Origin: Tildeniella torsiva UHER 1998/13D
GTDB taxonomy: Bacteria > Cyanobacteriota > Cyanobacteriia > Phormidesmidales > Phormidesmidaceae
Length of the DNA: 64,000 nucleotides
Direction of reading: 5' to 3'
NCBI GenBank assembly: GCA_019358835.1
Contig: JAHHIH010000006.1
Coordinates: 1 to 64,000 of the forward strand
The first letter of the stretch is position 1. Every line of letters begins with the position of its first letter. The position numbers were made by a program, and so were the translations under genes. The notes under the pieces were generated by a model. It was not told where the DNA came from. It searched no databases and saw only the letters and a program-made list of their open reading frames with translations. Shown piece by piece: positions 17,563 to 24,777 of the stretch.

Positions 17563-18477
17563 CTATCGCGAAAAGAAAACCCGGCTGTTGCCCAGGCCCG
17601 ACTGGTGGTAGAAATCGTTCCAACGGTTGGCTAAACCGCGATCGGCAAAGGGGCCAACCGCGACGTGGGGGCCACGTGGTTCGGTGCGCTGCTGCACGCG
17701 ATCTGGGGGAGTTCCAAGCTGAATGACCTGACTGCTCAGAGTGCCCAAGTTTGAAGCATCCGTGGGAATAACCACGTAGTAGGGCGCATTAACCGACTCG
17801 GTCATGGGCGGAGCCGCTGTCGGCGGAGCCACTATGGCACCAGCAGGGGGCGCGGTCGGCACTGCATAGTTAAGCTCTTGACCAAACTCCACATTGCCTG
17901 GGGTCGGAGGCACCTGGGCCACACCCGGCGGCAGCGCTGGCACAGGCACAGCCGCTACCGGAGCCTGGGGAAACGCCGCATCGGGCAGGGGAGGCAGGTC
18001 GCCGTTAGAGGCATACACATTATTGGGCAGCGCAGCCGTCTGAGAATAGTAAGGCACAGCCGCCGCCACCTGGGCCATCTCGGCCCTGACCCCCAGGGCA
18101 CCGAGGTCAGTGATGCGCTGCTGGGCATTGCCGGTCATATTGAACCGCCCGGCCTGAATCACCGATCGCCCCTGAAAGCTAGTGCGAAAAGCCGTGGGCT
18201 CAACCTGGCGCACCTGGCTCAGGGTAGCCTCGCTGGTGTCGCTAACGTAAATCAGATACTGCTGGCCGCTAGTGGGCACCTGCTGAGGCAAAGCTGCTCC
18301 AGGCACGGGCATAGCCCCAGCGGGTAGGGGCGGCACAACCTCATAGCCCTGGGCCATGCCCTGGGGCGCTGTGCTGAGTATCGAAGTGGCGGCGATCGCG
18401 ATCGCCACCGACATTTTTAGAGACAGCCCGCGCCCGCAGCTACCCCATAATCCCAACAAACTATTTTGCATTGCCAT
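17563..18477 (-). CDS. Secreted proline-rich protein, possibly with SPOR-like repeats
   Basis: A 304-residue exported protein. The start ATG 18477 has AGGAG five bases upstream. A signal peptide follows (SVAIAIAATSILSTAPQGMAQ). Two similar 75-residue modules (one containing QQYLIYVSDTSEATLSQVRQVEP, the other PYYVVIPTDASNLGTLSSQVIQLG, each ending in a glycine/arginine segment) flank a Pro/Ala-rich linker. The modules resemble the SPOR fold in pattern (short strand, helix, GPF at the end), suggesting peptidoglycan or envelope binding; the assignment is tentative. Confidence 0.6.
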   Translation of the reverse strand: MAMQNSLLGLWGSCGRGLSLKMSVAIAIAATSILSTAPQGMAQGYEVVPPLPAGAMPVPGAALPQQVPTSGQQYLIYVSDTSEATLSQVRQVEPTAFRTSFQGRSVIQAGRFNMTGNAQQRITDLGALGVRAEMAQVAAAVPYYSQTAALPNNVYASNGDLPPLPDAAFPQAPVAAVPVPALPPGVAQVPPTPGNVEFGQELNYAVPTAPPAGAIVAPPTAAPPMTESVNAPYYVVIPTDASNLGTLSSQVIQLGTPPDRVQQRTEPRGPHVAVGPFADRGLANRWNDFYHQSGLGNSRVFFSR

Positions 18478-18637
18478 CACGACTCCTGCCCATTACTCGT
18501 ATGGTGAACCGGTAGACGGTCAAGCATCAACGACTTTTTGCCCGTCCTCTATATGCCTTGAGGATGTTAGCGCAGATCTTAGAAACCGCATCGTTCTTGC
18601 CCAAACTTTTGGCTAGCGCAGACTACATTCCCGCTTC

Positions 18638-18653
18638 GGTGATCTAGATCACC
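18638..18653. promoter_or_regulatory. CRP/SyCRP1-type operator
   Basis: GGTGATCTAGATCACC is a perfect 16-bp palindrome containing the ideal CRP core GTGATCTAGATCAC. Its centre lies about 107 bp before the ATG of the 36-aa gene at 18753 and about 168 bp before the divergent gene starting at 18477. Nearby at 18663-18674 is a second short dyad (GGTGACATCACC) of different spacing. Confidence 0.6.
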
Positions 18654-18752
18654 TATTACAGGCGGTGACATCACCGGAGAAGAGGCCTGTAAGTCACCCG
18701 TGAACAATGTGTCATTTCTTACCATGGAGGCAACTCTGCAACAGTAAGCGCT

Positions 18753-18863
18753 ATGGCTAATCCCTGCAGCAAACCCCTCAAAAACAATCCGTTTACCACC
18801 CAGCGCGATCCACACACGGGGGAATGGCAGGTGGTAAAGACTCACCCCAGGAGTCGTCGATAA
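18753..18863 (+). CDS. Small conserved-looking protein, 36 aa
   Basis: ATG at 18753, TAA at 18861-18863. The product begins MANPCSKPLKNNPFTTQRDP and continues HTGEWQVVKTHPRSRR. The pattern NPFxxxRDPxTGxWxVV looks like a structured short motif rather than random sequence. The gene lies about 100 bp downstream of a CRP-type palindrome. Function unknown. No strong ribosome site is visible. Confidence 0.5.
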   Translation: MANPCSKPLKNNPFTTQRDPHTGEWQVVKTHPRSRR

Positions 18864-19053
18864 TTCCTGGGGATGACCATAGCCAGCATTCTGATCAGAC
18901 CACTGTACCTGGTCAGACTCATCCCTCTGGCTTTCGTCAGACAGCTGCGATCGAGCAAGAAGTCAGTCTTCAAACCGCTTTAACCAGAGCCAGGGGCGCT
19001 GGGCTATAGTGTGGTCTCATTCCGTCTGTAGCGGAACGCATTCACCCACTACC

Positions 19054-20001
19054 ATGCGCCAACTTTATCCCCCTATTGAGCCTTACCATGCCGAATACCT
19101 GGCGGTATCAGACCAGCATCGGCTTTACGTAGAGCAGGTAGGCAACCCCGAGGGTAAACCCGTGGTGTTTTTGCACGGTGGGCCTGGGGGTGGCAGCAAC
19201 CCCACCTATCGCCAGTTTTTTGATCCCGATCGTTGGCGCATTGTCATCTTTGATCAGCGGGGCTGCGGCAAAAGTTTGCCCCATGCCGACCTAGAAGACA
19301 ACACCACCTGGGCCTTGGTCAGCGATATCGAAACCATTCGCACACACCTGGGCATCGAAAGCTGGACGGTGTTTGGCGGCAGCTGGGGCAGCACCCTGGC
19401 CCTGGCCTACGCGCAAACCCACCCCGATCGCTGCCAGGGGCTAATCTTGCGCGGCATTTTTACCCTGCGTCAGCGAGAAATTAGCTGGTTTTATCAGGAA
19501 GGGGCCAGCTACCTTTACCCCGACGCCTGGGAGCAATACCTCGCCCCCATCCCCGAAGCCGAGCGCAATGACTTGGTCAAGGCCTACTATCGCCGCCTCA
19601 CCAGCGACAATCTTGAAGAACGGCTCGCCGCCGCCCGCGCCTGGGCCGTGTGGGAAGCCAGCACCAGCAAGCTCGTACAGGACCCCGGTCTGCTGCACCA
19701 CTTCAGCGAAGACGAGTTCGCCGTCGCTTTTACCCGCATCGAGTGTCACTACTTTATCAACAAGGGATTTTTCGACACCGACGACCACATCCTCAGCCAC
19801 GTCCATCGCATTCGCCACATTCCTGGCGTGATTGTGCAGGGCCGCTACGATGTGGTCTGCCCCGCCACCACCGCCTGGGAACTCCACCGCGCCTGGCCCG
19901 AAGCCCAGTTTGTCATGGTGCAGGATGCGGGGCATTCGGCCATGGAGCCGGGTGTTGCCAGTGCGCTGATTGAGGCGACAGATGAGTTTGCTCGCAGGTA
20001 G
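19054..20001 (+). CDS. pip: Proline iminopeptidase (alpha/beta hydrolase)
   Basis: A 315-residue peptidase of family S33 releasing N-terminal proline. Motifs: VVFLHGGPGGGSNPTYRQFFDP (oxyanion-hole HGGPGGG), FDQRGCGKS, GGSWGSTLALAYAQTHP with the nucleophile Ser, and the C-terminal DAGHSAMEPG holding the catalytic His; the acid Asp is in GRYDVVCP. ATG 19054 gives the standard N-terminus MRQLYPPIEPYH. Cytoplasmic; monocistronic. Confidence 0.92.
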   Translation: MRQLYPPIEPYHAEYLAVSDQHRLYVEQVGNPEGKPVVFLHGGPGGGSNPTYRQFFDPDRWRIVIFDQRGCGKSLPHADLEDNTTWALVSDIETIRTHLGIESWTVFGGSWGSTLALAYAQTHPDRCQGLILRGIFTLRQREISWFYQEGASYLYPDAWEQYLAPIPEAERNDLVKAYYRRLTSDNLEERLAAARAWAVWEASTSKLVQDPGLLHHFSEDEFAVAFTRIECHYFINKGFFDTDDHILSHVHRIRHIPGVIVQGRYDVVCPATTAWELHRAWPEAQFVMVQDAGHSAMEPGVASALIEATDEFARR

Positions 20002-20031
20002 AGATGAGGGGATGAATGCAAAATTCAAAAT

Positions 20032-20095
20032 TGAGAATTCAAAATTTTGTTCGCGCAGCGTCTTCGGAGGAGAAATTTTGAACTTTGAACTTTAC
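20032..20095. repeat. AAAATTC-rich intergenic repeat with hairpin
   Basis: Iterated AATTCAAAATT-like words with an inverted repeat TTCAAAATTT (20038-20047) and AAATTTTGAA (20073-20082). The loop contains CGCGCAGCGTCTTCGGAGGA, a word type common in interspersed cyanobacterial palindromes. It lies between two convergent genes and is far more AT-rich than its surroundings. A C-rich tract (CACCCCCTCCACTCCCC) follows. Confidence 0.5.
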
Positions 20096-20125
20096 ACCTC
20101 CGCTTTCCTCACCCCCTCCACTCCC

Positions 20126-20611
20126 CTACCCCAATACCCGCCGCGCAATCCAACGCTGCACGCTCCACAGCCCCCCCGCGACCATGGCCCCCAGCCATAG
20201 GCCTCGCCCCAGCTGAGTTTGCCCGTCGAGCAAGCACCAGCCACCAAGGACAGCGAAGCCCAGAGTGCTGCTCGCTACGGTGGTTAGCATGGCCTGCAAG
20301 GCGTCGTGAGTAGCAACGACCTGGGCCGCCAGATTTTCGGCAGGGGCGCTGGCGGCTAAGGCTTTCGAGGCGGCCTGAAATGATTCGTAGCTGGCGGCTT
20401 CGACTTGATAGTAGGTACCCAATTCATCATCCCGCAGGGCGGAGACGGTGTAGAGGCCAAACTGCTTGGCCTGGGCGATCGCATCGCGAATTTGCCGCCG
20501 GGTGGCGATTGGCCCCAGAGCCTCAAACACCGACTGGCGGTAGACCCCGGTTTTGGCCATGGTCAGCACGCGATCGGTGAGGTCTAGGGTAGAAGGAGAG
20601 ACGGCATTCAC
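20126..20611 (-). CDS. Protein of unknown function with C-terminal membrane segments
   Basis: A 161-residue protein. The N-terminal 100 residues look helical and soluble (winged-helix-like text ATRRQIRDAIAQAKQFGLYTV). The last 45 contain two likely membrane helices (LTTVASSTLGFAVLGGWCL and GLWLGAMVAGGLWSV) ending in a basic tail. Not recognised. Convergent with pip; its promoter region holds a hairpin repeat also found at 60586. Confidence 0.5.
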   Translation of the reverse strand: MNAVSPSTLDLTDRVLTMAKTGVYRQSVFEALGPIATRRQIRDAIAQAKQFGLYTVSALRDDELGTYYQVEAASYESFQAASKALAASAPAENLAAQVVATHDALQAMLTTVASSTLGFAVLGGWCLLDGQTQLGRGLWLGAMVAGGLWSVQRWIARRVLG

Positions 20612-20636
20612 AGGCTTTATCTACTGTTGAGCGGGC

Positions 20637-20680
20637 GGGGGCGATGGCCCAGTGGGCCGGTCTTCAACCAACGCAGAACT
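20637..20680. repeat. Hairpin repeat GGGCGATGGCCC..GGGCCGGTCTT, copy 1
   Basis: About 43 bp that match a segment at 60586-60630 with roughly five in six bases identical and one gap. Both hold the dyad GGCCC..GGGCC. Each copy lies just upstream of a minus-strand gene start (here 20611). Confidence 0.45.
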
Positions 20681-20850
20681 TGTACTACTTGATAGTACGA
20701 AAAACCGGCGATTAAAACACTCTTTAGGTGGGCACACTGTTTATTAAGAGGAGGTTAAAATAGTTGCTATCTTGACCCAATCTTCACGAAGCTTGGTCGC
20801 GCACTGACTTCTCTGCGATCGCGACATTGACAATACCCACAAGGATATCT

Positions 20851-21948
20851 ATGGCAACGGCACAGCAACCTCCCAGGCTGGATAAACTGGCCCACGGGGC
20901 GATCGCTAAATACCTGAAGCAGATTGCCGCCTACAAAAAGCCAGTGCTGGCCGACAATGACCCCGAAAATCTGCACCAGATGCGCGTTGGGCTGCGGCGA
21001 CTGCGCACGGCTGTGCAGGTGTTTGACGCGGGCATCGATCTACCCAAAGCCGGGCAAGAGCCTAAAATTGCGGCGGTAGGGCGCAAACTTGGCAAACTGC
21101 GCGATCTAGATGTTGTTGGCATGACGTTGCGCGATCGCTACGCCCCCGACCTGCCCGATACTGAACAGCAGTGTTTAGACGTTGTATTGCAATATCTCGC
21201 CCAGCAGCGGCACAAAACCCTTAGGCAGGTTAAAAAGTTGCTCAAGGGCAAGCGCTACGACAAACTTCAGCAATCTCTGACCGAGTGGGTCGCTAAGCCG
21301 GATTATGCAGCGATCGCCCCCCTAACTGCCCACCAGGTGATCCCCGACTTGGTGCTGCCCTTGGTCAGTCAGCTCTGGCTACACCCCGGTTGGCTAGTGG
21401 GCACCAAAACTACCCGCAGCGGCCTGACCGTTAACCCTCGTATTAGTCAATCTGCCACCGATGCGCTAATTGCTGATCAGGGGCCGGTGCTCCACAGTCT
21501 GCGCAAACAAGTAAAGCGAGTGCGCTATCAGCTGCGCCTAGTGTCCAACCTCTACCCCAGCACCCTCGATGACGACATTGAGCGCCTCAGTGCCATGCAA
21601 GACACCCTGGGCGATCTACAAGACAGCACGGTTTTAGAAGCGTTCCTTGGCAACGTATTGCCCGACGCCAAGGCCCACATGCCTACTCTATTTGCCCTAC
21701 TAGCCGATCGCCGCCACCGTGCTTGGCAACAGTGGCAAATGCACCAGCAGCACTATTTAGACCAGGCCCAGCGACAGCATCTGCGGTTAGCCATCCTCAA
21801 CCCGGCGAATCCTGCCCCTGAACAAAAGAAAACTGTGGAAGCTGTGGCAGCGACCAAGTCCAAGCACAGCAGTGCAGCTAAGGTCGCTAGCCCTAAAGTC
21901 ACGACACAAAAGTCAGCGTCTGTACTAGAGAACCCCAGTGCGGAGTAG
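20851..21948 (+). CDS. CHAD domain protein
   Basis: A 365-residue protein of the conserved-histidine alpha-helical domain family, which binds inorganic polyphosphate. Key text: ENLHQMRVGLRRLRTAVQVF (first His helix), GRKLGKLRDLDVVGMTLRDRY, then LHSLRKQVKRVRYQLRLVSNLY and a final helix LGDLQDSTVLEAFL. The lysine-rich C-terminal 50 residues (EQKKTVEAVAATKSKHSSAAK) are low-complexity. ATG 20851 is chosen for the AAGGA site upstream. Not fused to a CYTH domain here. Confidence 0.85.
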   Translation: MATAQQPPRLDKLAHGAIAKYLKQIAAYKKPVLADNDPENLHQMRVGLRRLRTAVQVFDAGIDLPKAGQEPKIAAVGRKLGKLRDLDVVGMTLRDRYAPDLPDTEQQCLDVVLQYLAQQRHKTLRQVKKLLKGKRYDKLQQSLTEWVAKPDYAAIAPLTAHQVIPDLVLPLVSQLWLHPGWLVGTKTTRSGLTVNPRISQSATDALIADQGPVLHSLRKQVKRVRYQLRLVSNLYPSTLDDDIERLSAMQDTLGDLQDSTVLEAFLGNVLPDAKAHMPTLFALLADRRHRAWQQWQMHQQHYLDQAQRQHLRLAILNPANPAPEQKKTVEAVAATKSKHSSAAKVASPKVTTQKSASVLENPSAE

Positions 21949-21975
21949 AGACATCCTGCGGTGAATCGCCCCTAA

Positions 21976-22650
21976 CTACCCACCGATTCCCATCATCCCG
22001 TAGGCTAATGCCGCACTCCCCAGCGGCACCGTTAGGTTGTCGAGGCCACAGAACGACAGAGTTTCTAGCAGGGTGGCGGCGATCGCCACTACCACCGCCG
22101 TGCTCCACACCGCCCCCGTGAACCCCGCCGTCAACCCCAGCACCAGCGAAACCACAACAAAGCTAGCCAGGGCCATGGTCAGGCTACCCTCCCAGCTCTT
22201 CTGGTTGCCAAAAATTTTGTAGGGATGGCGGCCAAAATTTTGCCCCACCAGGGCCGCCATCCCATCGCCCCAGGTCATCACCAAAATGCCGAGGGCGGCA
22301 TACTGCGGCAGGCCCAAGGGCCAGAAGACCGCCGTCAGTAACCCAATACTGACAGCGTAAAAAAACGTACCCAGACTGTGGCGTCCCACACCGTTAATCC
22401 CCGGCAAAATCGGCAGCCGGTACGACAGTAGCGCGACACCACTAAACACGACCGAGGCTGCTATGCCCATCCAGGCGGGGGTACGCAGCCACCAGGCCAG
22501 CAAAATCACGTGACCGGCCCCAATATGGACGATCTTGCGGGTAATTTCGGTGTCGAGGTTGGCGGTGCGGCGCAGCCCTTCGGCCACTCCCCCAACGACC
22601 GCCAACCAGGCGGCCACCAGTCCAATTTGCCCAAGCGCAGTAGCCATCAT
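21976..22650 (-). CDS. Phytol kinase / dolichol-kinase-like CTP-dependent kinase
   Basis: A 224-residue polytopic membrane protein of the VTE5/dolichol kinase family. The signature ITRKIVHIGAGHVILLAWW at the N-terminus, VGRHSLGTFFYAVSIG in the middle and WGDGMAALVGQNFGRH..KSWEGSL are typical for cyanobacterial phytol kinases, which phosphorylate phytol released from chlorophyll so that it can be recycled to tocopherol or chlorophyll. Seven or so hydrophobic segments. Activity is inferred from the family. Confidence 0.85.
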   Translation of the reverse strand: MMATALGQIGLVAAWLAVVGGVAEGLRRTANLDTEITRKIVHIGAGHVILLAWWLRTPAWMGIAASVVFSGVALLSYRLPILPGINGVGRHSLGTFFYAVSIGLLTAVFWPLGLPQYAALGILVMTWGDGMAALVGQNFGRHPYKIFGNQKSWEGSLTMALASFVVVSLVLGLTAGFTGAVWSTAVVVAIAATLLETLSFCGLDNLTVPLGSAALAYGMMGIGG

Positions 22651-22708
22651 GGCGGGGGAAGCAAGTATAGTGGTGTGGGACTTCTAGACCTTACTACACC
22701 AACTTCCT

Positions 22709-23452
22709 ATGGATACCACCTATATGGATAAACCCTATAAGCGTGTGCTGCTAAAACTTAGCGGTGAAGCCCTCATGGGCGACATGGACTACGGCATTGA
22801 TCCTAACGTGGTAGAAACCATCGCGGCGGAGATTGCCGAGGTGATTAAAGAAGAGATTGAGATCGCCGTGGTGGTAGGCGCTGGCAATATTTTTCGCGGC
22901 ATCAAGGGTTCGGCAGCGGGGATGGATCGGGCCACCGCCGACTACATCGGCATGATCGCCACTGTAATGAATGCCATGACCCTGCAAGACTCGCTGGAGC
23001 GCATGGGGGTGCCGACCCGAGTGCAGACGGCGATCGCCATGCAGGAGGTCGCCGAGCCCTACATTCGCCGCCGCGCCATTCGCCACCTGGAGAAAAACCG
23101 GGTGGTTATTTTTGGGGCGGGCTCCGGCAACCCGTTCTTTACCACCGATACCACCGCCGCGCTGCGGGCGGCGGAGATCAACGCCGAGGTGGTGTTCAAA
23201 GCGACCAAGGTTGACGGCGTCTACGATTCTGATCCTAAAATTAATCCTAACGCCAAGCGCTTTCGCACCCTCACCTACGGGTATGTGCTGCAGAACGATC
23301 TAAAAGTGATGGACAGCACCGCGATCGCCCTCTGTAAGGACAACAACATCCCTATCATGGTATTTGACCTGTCGGTGCCGGGAAACATCAAGCGGGCGCT
23401 GATGGGCGAATCTATTGGCACGATTGTAAGAGAGGACTGTGATGTCAGTTGA
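22709..23452 (+). CDS. pyrH: Uridylate kinase
   Basis: A 247-residue bacterial UMP kinase, hexameric, making UDP. Motifs: [71 protein letters not shown], and [14 protein letters not shown]. The start could be 22709 or the ATG five codons later (22724). Directly followed by frr with an 11-base overlap, the common pyrH-frr pair. Confidence 0.95.
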   Translation: MDTTYMDKPYKRVLLKLSGEALMGDMDYGIDPNVVETIAAEIAEVIKEEIEIAVVVGAGNIFRGIKGSAAGMDRATADYIGMIATVMNAMTLQDSLERMGVPTRVQTAIAMQEVAEPYIRRRAIRHLEKNRVVIFGAGSGNPFFTTDTTAALRAAEINAEVVFKATKVDGVYDSDPKINPNAKRFRTLTYGYVLQNDLKVMDSTAIALCKDNNIPIMVFDLSVPGNIKRALMGESIGTIVREDCDVS

Positions 23453-24002
23453 CGATATTTTGCTCGAAACCGAAGACCAGATGCAGAAGTCTATCGAGGC
23501 GACCCAGCGCAACTTCAACACTATTCGCACGGGGCGTGCAAATTCCTCGCTGCTCGATCGCATCGAGATCGACTACTACGGCGCTCAGACTCCCCTCAAG
23601 CAGATGGCCAACGTCTCCATCCCCGACTCCACCACGCTGATGATTCAGCCCTACGACGCCAGCAGCCTAACCACCATCGAAAAGGCGATCTCGATGTCTG
23701 ACGTGGGTCTCACCCCCAACAACGACGGTCGGGTGATTCGCCTCAACATTCCGCCGTTGACCAGCGAGCGGCGCAAAGAGTTTGTCAAAACAGCGGGCAA
23801 AGTGGCCGAAGAAGGCCGTGTATCGATTCGCAACCAGCGTCGCAACGGCATCGACGCGGTTAAAAAGCTAGAGAAGGCCAGCGACATCTCCGAAGACGAG
23901 TCGCGCGATGCCCAGGATGAGATTCAGAAGCTCACCGACAAGTACATCGCCAAGCTCGACGAATCCCTAGCCGCCAAAGAGAAAGATATTATGACCGTGT
24001 GA
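23442..24002 (+). CDS. frr: Ribosome recycling factor
   Basis: A 186-residue factor that, with EF-G, splits the post-termination ribosome. Standard sequence: [66 protein letters not shown], and the C-terminal [26 protein letters not shown] 23442 has GAGG six bases upstream, inside the end of pyrH, so the two genes are translated in close linkage. Confidence 0.96.
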   Translation: MSVDDILLETEDQMQKSIEATQRNFNTIRTGRANSSLLDRIEIDYYGAQTPLKQMANVSIPDSTTLMIQPYDASSLTTIEKAISMSDVGLTPNNDGRVIRLNIPPLTSERRKEFVKTAGKVAEEGRVSIRNQRRNGIDAVKKLEKASDISEDESRDAQDEIQKLTDKYIAKLDESLAAKEKDIMTV

Positions 24003-24011
24003 GATGCCGGA

Positions 24012-24039
24012 GTAGAGACGTGGTTGATCGCGTCTCTAC
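24012..24039. terminator. Palindrome GTAGAGACG..CGTCTCTAC after frr
   Basis: A 9-bp perfect stem (24012-24020 with 24031-24039) starts 10 bases after the frr stop. TAGAGACG-type dyads of this kind are frequent in cyanobacterial spacers. It lies between convergent genes (frr and the 52-aa gene) and could end transcription of either, though the T-run is weak. Confidence 0.5.
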
Positions 24040-24048
24040 AAAGTATTT

Positions 24049-24207
24049 CTAGGCCGCGCATTTCGGTCTGACAAAGTAGGCAAAGTGCATTGGGTAGCCC
24101 TCGGCATAGAGCTTATCGACTTGGTTTTGGGCAATGGCCTGGCTTTGAAATACGTCTAGGACGGTTTCTCGACCGTTGGCATAGCGAACGCAGAGTTCCC
24201 AAATCAT
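24049..24207 (-). CDS. Small protein of 52 aa
   Basis: Minus-strand gene with ATG at 24207 and TAG at 24051-24049. The product starts MIWELCVRYANGRETVLDVF and ends GYPMHFAYFVRPKCAA. It has a regular alternation of hydrophobic strands and a helix (SQAIAQNQVDKLYAEG) as expected of a small folded alpha/beta domain. Codon use matches the genome. Function unknown. Confidence 0.6.
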   Translation of the reverse strand: MIWELCVRYANGRETVLDVFQSQAIAQNQVDKLYAEGYPMHFAYFVRPKCAA

Positions 24208-24400
24208 GGTGATGTACCTAATGGTGTCTAGGGCGGCGGTGGTGACAGTTAGGAGCCTAGCTTTACGATGGCTTCATACAGGCCAAGTGTCTTCATCCTA
24301 GGTTTATCGATTGGAGATGTACTCCGAGAAATCCACGAACTTAGACCAGTGATCTGCCGGAGACTATGGGCTGGGGTAGAGCTAAATTCCCTTACCCCGG

Positions 24401-24429
24401 TTGACGCTCCCTGGCAGCCCTGTTAGATT
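24401..24429 (+). promoter_or_regulatory. Sigma-70 promoter of the DAHP synthase leader
   Basis: TTGACG (24401-24406), 17 bases, TAGATT (24424-24429) with a TG two bases before the -10. Transcription would start near 24436, about 22 bases before the first leader peptide codon and about 340 bases before the enzyme's start codon. Confidence 0.6.
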
Positions 24430-24457
24430 GCAGATACGTTTCAGTTCATCCGCAGCA

Positions 24458-24517
24458 ATGACCGCATCCGTAAGAGCATTTTATTTTTGGTGGCAGCCGT
24501 CGGTTCACAGGTCGTGA
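24458..24517 (+). CDS. Leader peptide 1 (aromatic-rich) of DAHP synthase attenuator
   Basis: A 19-codon ORF, MTASVRAFYFWWQPSVHRS, with the run Phe-Tyr-Phe-Trp-Trp in codons 8-12 (24479-24493). Stalling of the ribosome there would leave free the distal codons (24501-24511), which form the 5' arm of the antiterminator. This is the arrangement of classical trp/phe leader peptides. The ribosome site is weak. Function is inferred from architecture. Confidence 0.7.
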   Translation: MTASVRAFYFWWQPSVHRS

Positions 24518-24548
24518 GCAACTTTTGTGTTGCCAACCTTGTGAACCG
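24501..24548 (+). promoter_or_regulatory. Antiterminator 1
   Basis: CGGTTCACAGG (24501-24511) pairs with 24538-24548 over 11 bp with one G-T wobble. The enclosed segment holds a small hairpin, GCAAC (24518-24522) with GTTGC (24529-24533). The 3' arm shares bases 24544-24548 with the 5' arm of terminator 1, so the two structures exclude each other. The 5' arm lies in leader codons after the aromatic run. Confidence 0.7.
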
Positions 24549-24579
24549 CAGAGCTTACCCTCTGCGGTTTTGTTTTTTG
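24544..24579 (+). terminator. Rho-independent terminator 1 (attenuator)
   Basis: AACCGCAGAG (24544-24553) pairs perfectly with CTCTGCGGTT (24560-24569), loop CTTACC, and the RNA continues through a U-rich tract (TTTTGTTTTTTG). It would end transcription 200 bases before the DAHP synthase gene when leader peptide 1 is translated without pause. Confidence 0.8.
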
Positions 24580-24612
24580 TTTGATTTGTTAGCCCTTATC
24601 GCTTTAGCAGCT

Positions 24613-24678
24613 ATGCAGACTTTTACAACCAATTGGTACTACGGATTTTTTTACGCCACCGGGTCAGGCTTGTGGTGA
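24613..24678 (+). CDS. Leader peptide 2 (aromatic-rich) of DAHP synthase attenuator
   Basis: A 21-codon ORF containing the run NWYYGFFY (24631-24654) and a final Trp before TGA at 24676-24678. The 5' arm of antiterminator 2 (24659-24668) lies in the following codons. All three aromatic amino acids are represented. No clear ribosome site precedes it. A longer in-frame ORF reaching back to 24487 crosses leader 1 in another frame and is rejected. Confidence 0.68.
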   Translation: MQTFTTNWYYGFFYATGSGLW

Positions 24679-24709
24679 TAGGTTCTCCTATGCCCTTTAC
24701 CTGACCCGG
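24659..24709 (+). promoter_or_regulatory. Antiterminator 2
   Basis: CCGGGTCAGG (24659-24668) pairs perfectly over 10 bp with CCTGACCCGG (24700-24709). A small hairpin ATAGG-TTCT-CCTAT (24678-24691) sits inside, just as in antiterminator 1. The 3' arm shares bases 24706-24709 with the 5' arm of terminator 2. Confidence 0.7.
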
Positions 24710-24731
24710 AGCCACAAGCTTCGGTTTTTTT
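24706..24731 (+). terminator. Rho-independent terminator 2 (attenuator)
   Basis: CCGGAGC (24706-24712) pairs with GCTTCGG (24718-24724; one G-T wobble), loop CACAA, followed by seven T (24725-24731). It is the second stop signal before the DAHP synthase gene, 46 bases upstream of its ATG. Confidence 0.78.
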
Positions 24732-24777
24732 GTTTTCTGCTGCGATCGCCCCGTTCTTTACATTGAATCCTCCAACC

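Noticed and set aside
18663-18674. GGTGACATCACC as a second CRP site
   Set aside because: The half-sites are only 2 bases apart instead of 6, so the spacing does not fit a CRP dimer.
24487-24678. A 63-codon ORF covering both DAHP synthase leader units
   Set aside because: It crosses leader 1 in another frame and runs through terminator 1; the two short aromatic-rich leader frames with matched antiterminators explain the sequence better.
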